Shown piece by piece: positions 1 to 8,535 of a DNA stretch of 64,000 nucleotides. Both the position numbers and the translations under genes were made by a program. Every line of letters begins with the position of its first letter. Within the stretch, counting starts at the first letter, position 1. The DNA lies in assembly GCF_009849585.1 (NCBI RefSeq), contig NZ_VCRN01000014.1, positions 56,696 through 120,695 of the forward strand, in the 5' to 3' direction. This DNA is from Bacillus sp. ZZV12-4809 (GTDB taxonomy: Bacteria; Bacillota; Bacilli; Bacillales; Cytobacillaceae). Under the pieces are notes generated by a model that did not search any database, had not been told where the DNA came from, and saw only the letters and a program-made list of their open reading frames with translations.

Positions 1-393
1 GAACAGGAACATTATATAAAACTTTATGTTTCTGAATACCACTATATTAAAAACTTAGACGTGGATGGCTTAGATGATGAGGTTAAAGCATTGTGGCATA
101 GAAACCTTGATGATTGTTATAGGGACTACTTTTACGATAGAGCAAGTAGACCAAAAGTTTACATTCCTACTGATCTAACCATTAACCAATATAGCTTTAT
201 GAAAAGAAATGGAGGCCCATATCCATTATCTAAATTCGGTAGAGAGTTAAGCGGTTGGAAAGGATGGAGTGAAGAAGAGGAGTTCGACCTAAAATTTGAC
301 GAAGCCGGCTGTAGCTGCTTTGTGGATTTCGGTCCGAATTCTGAGGGTGACTTTTTTGAGGATGAAAATTTTCAAGTAGCAATGGCTATTTAG
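1..393 (+). CDS. Hypothetical protein, 5' end cut by window edge
   Basis: The frame is open from base 1, so the GTG at 61 is only a possible internal start; 130 codons are visible and the true start probably lies outside the window. The protein is rich in Tyr and acidic residues, with Glu/Asp clusters in its last 45 residues and a Cys-Ser-Cys motif. No signal peptide, membrane segment or known family was recognised. A terminator hairpin begins 28 bases after the stop, so this is probably the last gene of an upstream transcript. Confidence 0.5.
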   Translation, partial: EQEHYIKLYVSEYHYIKNLDVDGLDDEVKALWHRNLDDCYRDYFYDRASRPKVYIPTDLTINQYSFMKRNGGPYPLSKFGRELSGWKGWSEEEEFDLKFDEAGCSCFVDFGPNSEGDFFEDENFQVAMAI

Positions 394-420
394 GTAATCA
401 GAAATCTAAAAAATTTAAAG

Positions 421-450
421 AGACAGAATCGTGATTGCGGTTCTGTCTTT
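421..450 (+). terminator. Hairpin terminator directly before the methyltransferase RBS
   Basis: An 11-bp stem (421-431 with 438-448, one G-U pair) and a 6-base loop are followed by a short T-rich run. The RBS of the next gene begins only about 14 bases later. Confidence 0.6.
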
Positions 451-474
451 CTATATATAAATTGGAGGATACTC

Positions 475-1875
475 ATGAGCAAGAATATCAAGCTGATTAG
501 AAATTTAAGGACAAGTGTTAACAAATACGGTAATCCTAGAATTTTCTTAGAACCTACTGTATTGGAAGCAGGGAACTTTAATGTTGGAGAATCTATTTCT
601 TATACCTATACGAATCAAGCCTTAATAATAATAAAAGCTGACGATACTCCGTATAAGGTAGCAAAGAGGAAGCGTCCTTCATGGCCAGCTCATAGACCGC
701 TTATAGACTATTCAAATGGAGATTTAGCTGTATTGTTCACCAAAAAAGAAAAAATCGATATTTTGGTATCCGATTCTCTTATTGTAATCAGGAAAGAACA
801 GAGCTTTGACCTTTGTGTCATAAAACAACCACTGTTGGGTGGTTCCGATCCATTACAGAAACTTACTTTTGCAAGCTATCCGAGTGGAGCAGGCATTGCT
901 AGTGCTGCTTTAGAAAGTACTGGTTATTTTGAATCAAAAATGGGTGCCGATGTTTGGGATATAGCAATAGATTCCTATTTGCATAATTTCTCAAATGGTA
1001 GTAGTTATTTTGGTGATATTCGTTCCCTTAATCCATCTTATATTCCTTCAGTTGACGTTACCTGGTTGAGCCCTCCATGTGTGGAATTTAGCTCAATAGG
1101 GCTATTAAAAGGCGGTGTAACCGAGGGGTTGGGAGCGCACTTTGCGCGTATCGTAATGGCTTCTAATTGTAAGGCCATTATTATCGAGCAAGTGCCAGCA
1201 TATTTCCGCAGCAGATCCTTTGAACATTTAAAAGGTTTACTTGCTCCCATGTTTCCTAACTGGCATGTAAGCATGATTGATGCTTATGATATGGGTTCAG
1301 TTTCCGGGAGAAAACGGGGATACGCAGTCGCAGCTGTAGAAGGAGTGGACTTTCAGTTTCCAAAGGTTCCAAAGTTACCGGACCACAGACGCTTAACAGT
1401 AGGCCAGGTGATCGGGAAAGATTGGGAAAAAGGAGACTGGAGAGAAATTAAAGGGACCGTTATGGAGCATCTTCTTAATCGAAGCGGTAACAACAATTTT
1501 ACAGCTGAGAAAAATCGAACTTTAGTGAGTCTAAATGATAAACGAATATCTTGTATTATCGCCAATTACTCTAAAATCAATGTTACTTCAAGTCATCTCA
1601 AACATCCTGATAATCCGAATTTATGGAGGTTGTTTAGGTCTGATGAACTTGCTAGTTTTCTAGACGTTCCGGAGGACTTTTCATTTCCTGACTTTATTTC
1701 TGAGAGCCAGCGCACGTCATTATTGGGACAGTCAGTAGCAGCTAACGTTGTGAAAGCAATAGGGATTGAAGTTGCTTTTTCATTGATGAAACAAAAAGTT
1801 AGTACCGCTGTCCGGAGGCAACCAGTGATACCTCTTCAGGAGAATTCCAATAAACAACTGTCTTTTATTATTTAA
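475..1875 (+). CDS. DNA (cytosine-5) methyltransferase
   Basis: A 466-residue protein with C5-methyltransferase motifs in order: a motif I-like SAM loop (SYPSGAGIASAAL, about residue 137), the catalytic Pro-Pro-Cys at 200-202 inside SPPCVEFS, a Glu-containing motif VI variant (IIIEQVP rather than ENV), motif VIII (SGRKRGYAVA), and a motif X-like GQSVAANVVKAIG near the C-terminus. The first ~120 residues form an extra N-terminal region of beta-rich character that typical enzymes lack. By family it would methylate cytosine C5 in a sequence-specific way; the target site cannot be read from the sequence. GGAGG lies 6 bases before the ATG. No cognate restriction enzyme gene is adjacent, so a solitary, phage-type protective methylase is the likeliest role. 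Confidence 0.85.
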   Translation: MSKNIKLIRNLRTSVNKYGNPRIFLEPTVLEAGNFNVGESISYTYTNQALIIIKADDTPYKVAKRKRPSWPAHRPLIDYSNGDLAVLFTKKEKIDILVSDSLIVIRKEQSFDLCVIKQPLLGGSDPLQKLTFASYPSGAGIASAALESTGYFESKMGADVWDIAIDSYLHNFSNGSSYFGDIRSLNPSYIPSVDVTWLSPPCVEFSSIGLLKGGVTEGLGAHFARIVMASNCKAIIIEQVPAYFRSRSFEHLKGLLAPMFPNWHVSMIDAYDMGSVSGRKRGYAVAAVEGVDFQFPKVPKLPDHRRLTVGQVIGKDWEKGDWREIKGTVMEHLLNRSGNNNFTAEKNRTLVSLNDKRISCIIANYSKINVTSSHLKHPDNPNLWRLFRSDELASFLDVPEDFSFPDFISESQRTSLLGQSVAANVVKAIGIEVAFSLMKQKVSTAVRRQPVIPLQENSNKQLSFII

Positions 1876-1892
1876 GCGTAAGGAGTGTATGA

Positions 1893-2330
1893 ATGATGCT
1901 ATCCAAAAAACATAAAGAAACGGCCAAGGACACTATCCAATCATATATAGAATTTACACCGCTTACAGTAGAAGCAATTAATGAGGGATGTTGTGATGAG
2001 TTTGCGGAATATTTAAACGAACAATATACCAGAGCGGGATTAAGTGTACACCAAACCTTCTGTACATTTGATTTTATATCACCTAACGCCGACTATAGTG
2101 GGAATTGTGAACATATGAAAAATTGGCAAGAGGATGTTATGGCATTACTTGGTGTACCATCCGACTATTTTCAAAAATATCGTAAACAAGTAGAAGCCGT
2201 TGATCCAAGAGGAATGGTTTTATATCATGTATGGTTATTCGATGGGGAACATCATTACGACGTTACGTGCTTAGAAGGTGTTAAAAACCCATTGGAATTA
2301 CCCTTCTTTCAAAAGTTTACGAAGGGATAA
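1893..2330 (+). CDS. Hypothetical protein
   Basis: A 145-residue soluble protein whose ATG is 7 bases after AAGGAG (ATG at 1896 is an alternative). It starts 17 bases after the methyltransferase stop, so the two are probably cotranscribed. It is acidic, aromatic-rich and contains several Cys and His residues (NEGCCDEF, EHHYDVTC), but no family was recognised. A role linked to the methylase is only suggested by position. Confidence 0.6.
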   Translation: MMLSKKHKETAKDTIQSYIEFTPLTVEAINEGCCDEFAEYLNEQYTRAGLSVHQTFCTFDFISPNADYSGNCEHMKNWQEDVMALLGVPSDYFQKYRKQVEAVDPRGMVLYHVWLFDGEHHYDVTCLEGVKNPLELPFFQKFTKG

Positions 2331-2507
2331 AAGACGAAATTGATAAAAAAAGAGTGTAGGATATGTTGAATGTTACGGCAATTGAATAAGTCGAATCAGT
2401 GAAGATGGGTCCTGGAACAGTCCATTAAGAGAAAGAACCGATAAAGCTCCAACCTGCCCCACGAAAAGGTGGGTTAAGAATATTAGTTAGAGAAGGAGAA
2501 ATGAGCA

Positions 2508-2684
2508 ATGGAAATATTCCTAAATTTGCTAAGTATGCCATCATTTTGGCTGCTAGTAGCTGGAGTAATCGGATTGATAATAGTCATTAAGGTAATTCGT
2601 TCAGTAATTGGCGCAGTAATAGGGCTGATTTTCACGCTAATAGGAGCTATTAGAATATATTTATTCATCAGTGACAAATTCTAA
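2508..2684 (+). CDS. Small two-segment membrane protein
   Basis: A 58-residue ORF preceded by AGAAGGAG. The ATG at 2501 is too close to that RBS, so 2508 is preferred. Two hydrophobic stretches (about residues 13-29 and 34-55) separated by a basic turn (KVIRS) suggest a small integral membrane protein. The strand-opposite reading frame over the same bases is a shadow. It sits alone between a 177-base gap and the terminator before the TGT-like gene. Function unknown; phage-type small membrane proteins often look like this. Confidence 0.55.
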   Translation: MEIFLNLLSMPSFWLLVAGVIGLIIVIKVIRSVIGAVIGLIFTLIGAIRIYLFISDKF

Positions 2685-2700
2685 AATATATCAATTGGAG

Positions 2701-2727
2701 AGGAAGAGTGAAGACTCTTCCTTTTTT
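2701..2727 (+). terminator. Perfect hairpin terminator abutting an RBS
   Basis: A 9-bp perfect stem (2701-2709 with 2714-2722), GAAG loop and T6 run. AGGAGG of the next gene starts at 2731, four bases after the T run, leaving no room for a promoter between them. Confidence 0.75.
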
Positions 2728-2744
2728 ATGAGGAGGTATTTAGT

Positions 2745-3911
2745 ATGTATAACGAATATAAGCTAGATGCTAGAAAGATAGAACGACAATTTAAGCGGAT
2801 GTTAGTAAAGAAAGGAACATTTCATACTGCCCAAGGATGTAAAAACTATTTAGTTGATTACGGGAAGACATACCTAGAATTTAAAAGTGAAAAAGGAGTG
2901 ACACCGCAAAAAATCAAAAGAAATACTATTCGACGGGCCATTAGCTTCTTCTTTTTTAAGCGGACAGCAGTTCGAAAGGATTTTGATAGATATTCTTCTT
3001 TTACATCGGCTTTATTTGGTATCATCCTACAATGTTTTAAAGATACGGCCAGGTTACTTAAATTAAGAACTGGATTATTTCGTATTTCCCTTGTTGGTAC
3101 ACGATTCTTCTTTTCAGGGCTTGAAAGGGATCCGGCAATGCTCAAAGTTCTCAAAGAACTAAATGGAAAATACGTCTTATTTAACTACAAAAGCATTTCG
3201 GAATCACCACAATGTCTTCAAATGCTCGATACTTATGATTTATATTGTGTTGTAGATAGTGGTGCATTTTCTATCTTTAATAAGAAGAGAAAAACATCGA
3301 AACAATTATTTCAACAAAGTAATTTATTCGAAAATGAAAAGTTGGATGAAATGACTTTAGAGGGATACGCTCAATTCATAAACTCTCATAAGAGTAACAA
3401 ACGAATACTAGGTTTTTTCCCATTAGATTGTATTGGGGATCCTGATCAGACTAAAGTAAACTATGGAAGATTAAAAGAGCTTACAGATGCTAACATCTTT
3501 CCGGTTTGGCAGATTACAGACTCTTTAGAGGCTTTGGATCAATTGGTTGAGGAAGAGCCTGAGATAATTGGATTAGGCGGTTGTATACCTTTTCTGAGCA
3601 GCAGAAAACATATTGTTAGGGGTATACTCGATCAAGTAACAAAGAGACACCCTAATGTTTGTTTTCATGGATTAGGCTTAGCAGATGAAATGCTCCTAGA
3701 GTTTAATCTATTCTCTGCAGACTCCACAAGCTTTCTTAATGCAAGAAAGTGGGAAGGGGGAAACAAGATATATCTTTCAAATGGCGAGCGGATTAATGCT
3801 CCTGAATCAATGTCCATAATAGATATAATCAAACAAAATATTCAGTTTTTATTAGGACTTGAAGAAATAAAAAGCAGGCAGTTATCTTTTCCAGAACTGC
3901 TAGTGTGTTAA
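2745..3911 (+). CDS. tRNA-guanine transglycosylase-like protein (DpdA-type candidate)
   Basis: A 388-residue protein whose second half has the motif order of the TGT barrel: Asp171 in DSGAF (compare TGT DSGGFQ), Asp228/Asp232 in LDCIGDPD, Gly278-Gly279 in GLGGC (compare TGT GGLAVGE), then HGLG at 308-311 followed by Asp326 in ADSTSF, the position of the TGT nucleophile. The Cys3-His zinc site of bacterial TGT is absent. Phage and island DpdA proteins are divergent TGT relatives that exchange guanine in DNA for 7-deazaguanines, and the methyltransferase upstream makes DNA modification plausible. No preQ0 synthesis gene is visible, so the base would have to come from the host. The first ~120 residues are basic and of unknown fold. 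The RBS AGGAGG is 8 bases before the ATG. Confidence 0.6.
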   Translation: MYNEYKLDARKIERQFKRMLVKKGTFHTAQGCKNYLVDYGKTYLEFKSEKGVTPQKIKRNTIRRAISFFFFKRTAVRKDFDRYSSFTSALFGIILQCFKDTARLLKLRTGLFRISLVGTRFFFSGLERDPAMLKVLKELNGKYVLFNYKSISESPQCLQMLDTYDLYCVVDSGAFSIFNKKRKTSKQLFQQSNLFENEKLDEMTLEGYAQFINSHKSNKRILGFFPLDCIGDPDQTKVNYGRLKELTDANIFPVWQITDSLEALDQLVEEEPEIIGLGGCIPFLSSRKHIVRGILDQVTKRHPNVCFHGLGLADEMLLEFNLFSADSTSFLNARKWEGGNKIYLSNGERINAPESMSIIDIIKQNIQFLLGLEEIKSRQLSFPELLVC

Positions 3912-3922
3912 ATGCCAATTTT

Positions 3923-3947
3923 GCTGACCTCTTGGTCGGCTTTTTTT
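3923..3947 (+). terminator. Rho-independent terminator
   Basis: A 7-bp stem (3923-3929 with 3934-3940, one G-U pair) with a 4-base loop and T7 run, 11 bases after the TGT-like gene. Confidence 0.8.
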
Positions 3948-4050
3948 AATACCAAGAAAATTTTATTGTGAAATTCTACAATAAAAATTATTAGTGTTCT
4001 TATGATGAAGATAGGAGTTAAAACTCTACACTTAACCTTTGGGAGGAAAT

Positions 4051-4956
4051 ATGAACATGAACAAGAAATTATTGAGCATTACTCTGGCTTCCGCAATAAC
4101 TTTTAGTGGAGCCGCAGCATTACCAACAGGAGCTTCTGCTGCCTCAAATTTATCGAGTAACTTAGGAGTAGTTGAAATTAGTACCAGCCTAATAAAAACC
4201 GAGGTAGCAGCATTTGATGAGTTTCAAAAAGCAACCTGGGAAAATATTAATATTGGTACTAAAAAAGCGGGTGAAATGAACAAATTCCAGATCGAACTTG
4301 CAGAGATTCAAAAACTTGCGAAAGTAAAAGACGCTGAAGTAAATCTTGAAAGAGCAAAAGCAGAGTTCAATCAATTAAGAACTAAAAATCCTCAATTAGC
4401 GAAACAAAAACTTGATGAAGCCCATAGGAAGTTTGAGCAAGCAAGAGTAAGAGCCGGAGAAGAGTTTAAGCTTCAAGCACAGAAAATACAGACTGATTTC
4501 GCAAGAGAGAGAAGCAAAATTAAATCAATGACTTCACAAAACGATAAAGTGATGAAAGATAAGGGCACTAAGGTTCGGAAGACAACTGGCGTTGAAGAGG
4601 TACAAAATGCTATTGTACTAGTCAATGAGTATAAAAATAATAAGGTGGATAGTATTCAGGATTATGCAGTAGCCGAAAAAGAAACAAATAAAATCTCTGC
4701 TCAAATTTTAGAGCGCGAATATTTTATCAGCAAATTAGATACAGAAATCATGAAAATAAAAAATAATTTAAGTGATAAAGGGTACCGCGCTAAAATGGAT
4801 GCTTTGAATAAAGAATACCAGCTGCAGAGCAATAAATTGCAAGAGCAATATGCAAAAATTAGAGTTAATGAGAATCAGCGTTACCAAGCGGTCAATAAAC
4901 GGGCCCAAGATTCAATTTCCTTATTAAAACTAAGGCTCAAGACAATTAGTAAGTAA
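4051..4956 (+). CDS. Secreted coiled-coil protein
   Basis: GGGAGG at 4041 places the start at ATG 4051 (or 4057), not at the upstream in-frame TTG, which lies before the RBS. The 301-residue product begins with a Lys-rich n-region, a hydrophobic core and an ASA-type cleavage site near residue 31. The rest is almost wholly charged heptad-like helix rich in Lys, Glu and Gln (about residues 60-160 and 200-300), without Cys or a wall anchor. It should be an exported, extended helical protein. Function unknown. The wall hydrolase downstream also begins with a coiled coil, so a shared surface role is possible. Confidence 0.7.
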   Translation: MNMNKKLLSITLASAITFSGAAALPTGASAASNLSSNLGVVEISTSLIKTEVAAFDEFQKATWENINIGTKKAGEMNKFQIELAEIQKLAKVKDAEVNLERAKAEFNQLRTKNPQLAKQKLDEAHRKFEQARVRAGEEFKLQAQKIQTDFARERSKIKSMTSQNDKVMKDKGTKVRKTTGVEEVQNAIVLVNEYKNNKVDSIQDYAVAEKETNKISAQILEREYFISKLDTEIMKIKNNLSDKGYRAKMDALNKEYQLQSNKLQEQYAKIRVNENQRYQAVNKRAQDSISLLKLRLKTISK

Positions 4957-5017
4957 TTATTGTTTTATCCTTTATTAGATATATGGTAATCTAGTTTTAA
5001 TTAAACATATCTAATGG

Positions 5018-5076
5018 GAGAACCCACATTACAGAATGCATTAACCTCATTCTGTAATTGTGGGTTCTCTTTTTTT
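5018..5076 (+). terminator. Long hairpin terminator
   Basis: A near-perfect stem of about 20 bp (5018-5038 with 5048-5069), closed by a short loop and followed by T7. It terminates the secreted-protein transcript; the next RBS starts 24 bases further on. Confidence 0.85.
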
Positions 5077-5112
5077 GTATTTAAAACGAGGATAAATTAT
5101 AGGAGGATAAAG

Positions 5113-5340
5113 ATGATAAAAAAATTAGATAGAAAATCGAAGGCACAAGTCGGTGAAGAAATCTTATTCACAAGACAAGGAAAGGAGCATGAAGGAATAG
5201 TTTATAAAGTACAGGACAACAGTGTCCTTGTGGTAATTTCAAATGATTCTAAGGAGTGTTTAGGTTACGAAAATAACAACACTGTGGTTGCTCATAAAAA
5301 CTACTGTGTGTTGAAACCAGCTAAAAGATTTCACAATTAA
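5113..5340 (+). CDS. DUF2187 family small protein
   Basis: A 75-residue protein; AGGAGG at 5101 sits 6 bases before the ATG at 5113, so the longer in-frame ORF starting inside the terminator hairpin is not real. The sequence shows the DUF2187 pattern: VGEEILFTRQGKEHEGIV, then a hydrophobic strand (NSVLVVI), then NNTVVAHKNYCVL near the C-terminus, like B. subtilis YkvS. It is predicted to be a small beta-barrel (KOW/SH3-like) fold of unknown function. It is followed by another small gene after 58 bases. Confidence 0.75.
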   Translation: MIKKLDRKSKAQVGEEILFTRQGKEHEGIVYKVQDNSVLVVISNDSKECLGYENNNTVVAHKNYCVLKPAKRFHN

Positions 5341-5398
5341 AAAACATCACATTATGATATTTTAATAAGATTATGAATTTGCGTTTTTGGAGGCAACT

Positions 5399-5722
5399 GT
5401 GGAACTGAAAAAACAGATTGATCATTTAGATCATAAAAGAACTAACGAGAATACTGAAATCGTAAATTTAAAAGAAATTCACAGGAGAAAATGGATAAGG
5501 CTGCAGCTCGAATTGAATAATTCATCTATTCCCCGAACAATGTATGAGTCCTTAGAGAGAATATATTTTTTCCTTATACAACACTCGAATCTCAAAAGCA
5601 TTGATTTTATAGATACTGATTGTCTTATCAAGTATATAATGCAAAATGCAAAGAAAGAGTTCAAAGACGTTACCCTTAAACAAACCATTAAAGATATAAA
5701 GCATCTACAACATTTCCTATAA
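5399..5722 (+). CDS. Hypothetical protein
   Basis: A 107-residue protein starting at GTG 5399, five bases after TTTGGAGG; the in-frame TTG at 5387 overlaps that RBS. It is highly charged and helical, with a run of basic residues (RRKWIRLQLEL) and no Cys cluster, signal peptide or membrane segment. No family recognised. Confidence 0.5.
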   Translation: MELKKQIDHLDHKRTNENTEIVNLKEIHRRKWIRLQLELNNSSIPRTMYESLERIYFFLIQHSNLKSIDFIDTDCLIKYIMQNAKKEFKDVTLKQTIKDIKHLQHFL

Positions 5723-5898
5723 ATATTAGAGGGATTAAGCACCCACCCAAAATTGATCTCTCTCTCCAAAATATAGACTTATGGACAAGACTATAATACT
5801 CTCGATCTTAACAATCATTCCAAAAGGACCAATCTTGTAGGTGGATGTAATTTACGCTATGATATATTTAATAGAATATTAAACTATAAAATGGGAAT

Positions 5899-5948
5899 CC
5901 CCCAAGAGTACGCAGTAACCACCTTACTGTGTCTCTTGGGGGTTTTTT
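5899..5948 (+). terminator. Long hairpin terminator abutting an RBS
   Basis: Outer stem of 10 bp (5899-5908 with 5933-5942) extended by an inner near-perfect 9-bp stem, followed by T6. The RBS TTGGAGG starts 3 bases after the T run, so the wall hydrolase downstream must be read through this hairpin or start inside it. Confidence 0.8.
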
Positions 5949-5963
5949 GTTTGGAGGTAAGTC

Positions 5964-7615
5964 ATGAAAAGGTTAGCAACATTATCAGCTGCCCTTGTTA
6001 TAGGAGTAGGCAGTCTCCCGGGTCCTGTCCTTGCCGAAACAAACAGTACTGTTTCTAGGATTGAGAACCAAATTGAAGGTATACAGCAGCAAATAGTTAA
6101 AATGGATAGCACCATTAATCAATTTCAAAATGAGAAGGCCGTTTTAAAGAATCATATCGAAAGATTAAAAACGGCCATATTAGATAACCGCGCGAAGATA
6201 AAAGAAGCTAGAGAGGAGAGCTTTCGACTAGAAACTGAAATTCAAGAGCTGAAACTAAATATCAAGCCCCTGCAAGACAGAGTTTCTATAATTCCAACTT
6301 ATGATTCAACACTTTTGCCAACTCACCAAAGGATCCAACCGATTCCTTCAGCATTGGAAACGACCAAACAGATTATAACTGAAACTGAAACACTTAATCT
6401 GTTAATAGAGAAAGAAGAAGCAATTACGCCTAAATTAAAACAGCAACAAAGCCTGGAACTCGAACTAAAGGGTATGGCTGATCTTTTAAGCGAGCAAATA
6501 GCTGAAAAAGATAAGCTTCTTTCGGAATTAGAAATTAAGGAAAAACAAAATCATGAAGCTAAAGAAACCTTGGAAAAAGAAAGAGAAATACTCTCTAAAC
6601 AAAAAACAAGTATTGAAAAGGCGATTGAAAATGAAAAAGCACGGAAGAATGAGAATTTAGGAGATTTACAAGTGGATAAACCTAGCACATCAATTTTTGT
6701 TCCATCGTCTCCTAAAGGCCAGGTTCCTCCTGAATACATGAAGTACTACCTTCATGCTGAACATGAATATGGGATTCCTTGGTACTACTTGGCCTCCCTA
6801 CACGGAATAGAAACTGATTTTTCTAGACACCCAACAATGATTTCATCAGTAGGAGCAGTCGGTCACATGCAGTTCATGCCGGCAACTTGGGTAGGTCATA
6901 AATATGAAACAAGCGGCGGGTTAGTTGCCCCAGACATTGATATAACGGATATAACCCTAATTAAAGCGGGATCTGGGTACGGAGTAGATGCAGATAATGA
7001 CGGTATAGCAAGCCCTTGGAGCATCGCTGATAGCGTGGCCTCTGCCGCTAAATATCTTGCTAGTCATGGATTCAAAAAAGATGTGAGAAAGGCGATATGG
7101 CACTATAACCACGCTGATTGGTATGTAGATAAGGTCATTGCACAAGCAGAAGTATACAAAAACAGCATGAATGTTAATAAAGATGGTGAAATAAATATTA
7201 CTCCTGGTGCAGACAATGATGTAACCACTATAGGTAACCGGTGGATAAATAACTCAGTATATGTCTTTGGGGGTGGAAGAAACCAAAACGATATTAAAAT
7301 GGGAAGATTCGATTGTTCCAGCTTTGTCCATTGGGCATTTTCTCAGGTCGGTGTTAAATTAGGGGAGTTAACATCTGTCAGCTAGAAACACTGAAACACT
7401 TAGGTACAGCCATTAAGGTGGAGGATATGCAGCCGGGTGATCTCGTATTCTTTGACACATACAAAAAGGATGGCCACGTGGGTATATATTTAGGTGATGG
7501 GAACTTTATAGGGGCTCAAAGTTCTACTGGAGTAGCGATTGCAAATATGAATGATGGCTACTGGAAAGAAAAATTTAATCATAGGGTAAAACGCATTGAT
7601 TACGCCAAAAAATAA
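5964..7615 (+). pseudogene. Lytic transglycosylase / NlpC-P60 wall hydrolase, frameshifted
   Basis: The product has a signal peptide (about 1-24, VLA cleavage site), a coiled coil (about 25-235), an SLT-like muramidase domain (HGIETDF with the catalytic Glu, then VGAVGHMQFMPATW) and an NlpC/P60 domain starting at about 420 with catalytic Cys451 in FDCSSF. The frame stops at 7383-7385 but continues one base back, from 7382, through DMQPGDLVFF and the catalytic His of DGHVGIYLGDG to 7615. A one-base deletion (or sequencing error) in the middle of the peptidase domain explains this. Phage and conjugative elements use such two-domain enzymes (CwlT type) to open peptidoglycan. As sequenced, only the glycosidase half would be made. 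Confidence 0.8.
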
Positions 7616-7639
7616 TATTGTATAAATAGTTGTTAGAAA

Positions 7640-7676
7640 GCAGGAGGAGCATTTAAAAGCTTCACCTGTTTTTTTA
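7640..7676 (+). terminator. Terminator of the wall-hydrolase gene
   Basis: Imperfect stem CAGGAGGAGC / GCTTCACCTG around an A-rich loop followed by T7. It is also the left part of a duplicated segment seen again at 9901. Confidence 0.65.
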
Positions 7677-7764
7677 GTTGAAAAATGAAGAGGTGCCTCT
7701 GACGGGATTCGAACCCGCACTCCTTTCGTAAGCATAGGCTAGGGGAGAACACGCTTCCCTACGG
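7643..7764. repeat. Duplicated segment, copy 1
   Basis: These 122 bases match 9901-10021 with about five substitutions and one base missing from the T run. The unit covers the wall-hydrolase terminator and the 3' half of the tRNA-like RNA locus, in the same orientation in both copies. Confidence 0.9.
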
Positions 7765-7890
7765 ACTTTCACCGGCTAGGAATTTCACCTGCCTCAGCTA
7801 ATTTGCTTTTCGGTGCTTCTGAAACCCTTGCCTTGCGACCCGGTTACTACAATGTTTTCCGGCGCTCTTCCCTTCTAGAGCTACAGAGGC
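7694..7890 (-). ncRNA. 197-nt RNA locus with tRNA-like ends
   Basis: Read on the minus strand, bases 1-7 (GCCTCTG) pair perfectly with CAGAGGC followed by an unpaired A, as in a tRNA acceptor stem. Next come TA, then a D-arm-like GCTC/GAGC stem with GGG in its loop. At the 3' side there is a standard T arm (GCGGG, TTCGAAT, CCCGT). In place of a 17-base anticodon arm and a short variable loop there are about 120 bases that can fold into several hairpins, two with similar loops (TGAAATT and TGAAAGT). CC but not CCA follows the final A. It is too short for a usual group I intron and does not look like tmRNA. Function unknown. Confidence 0.6.
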
Positions 7891-7949
7891 ATTTTTGTAT
7901 TATATTCTTTAACTTTATGGAGTATCAATAAATTTTTCTTTTATTAAAT

Positions 7950-8183
7950 TTAGTTTCCTATGAGTAAAAAAATTACAATTATCAAGCATAATAGCGGAGT
8001 ACCATATCTTTTCTTGATTTTACGATTAGTTCCAGGAATCAATGTAATTAAGTAGTAAAGGGGCATTATAATTAACAGGGGAAGCAGGGACTTTGCAAAG
8101 AATGGGAGATTTTCAATGCTTAAAAAGAACCTACCAATAATCAAAAGAGGGATTACAGTTATTAAATAGGACAGTGACACCAT
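7950..8183 (-). CDS. Small hydrophobic membrane protein
   Basis: A 77-residue protein with three hydrophobic stretches (about 4-20, 31-48, 63-77) and a basic loop (NRKIKKRYG). AAAGGTG lies a few bases before the ATG. It lies upstream of, and in the same direction as, the tRNA-like RNA. No family was recognised; composition alone could be fortuitous in AT-rich DNA, so this is a moderate call. Confidence 0.4.
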   Translation of the reverse strand: MVSLSYLITVIPLLIIGRFFLSIENLPFFAKSLLPLLIIMPLYYLITLIPGTNRKIKKRYGTPLLCLIIVIFLLIGN

Positions 8184-8535
8184 CTCACACCTTTAATTTT
8201 CCTAAATTGTACCAAACAATTATTTGAATCACAAGGTATATTAGGTATCTTAGCAGGTAATGAAAGTCGGGGAGCTAGTACACTTGGATGACATCTTTAA
8301 TATGAAATTTATGTTGACCTTGGTATAGTACTTAGCGTTTAAAATGTTTAATGGAATCTATAGCGCTTACGCTGGTATTAGGCTATTTAGGGCCAAATGA
8401 TATTGTGTTTATATAATAAAGGGGCTATTTTCCTCGTATAAACGAACTGTTTTATTGAAAATTCGGAAAATAAATTTACTTTATCTACCTTCCTAAAGAT
8501 AATAGACATAACTAAATGAATAGGAGGGAAACATT

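Noticed and set aside
7370..7400. Programmed -1 frameshift in the wall hydrolase
   Set aside because: No X-XXY-YYZ slippery sequence or downstream pseudoknot was seen; a one-base deletion is simpler.
7694..7890. tRNA with a group I intron, tmRNA or cobalamin riboswitch
   Set aside because: The insert (~120 bases) is shorter than group I introns and lacks their core; there is no tag-peptide frame as in tmRNA; the GGTGAAAGTCC stretch only superficially resembles a B12-box region and no B12 gene follows.
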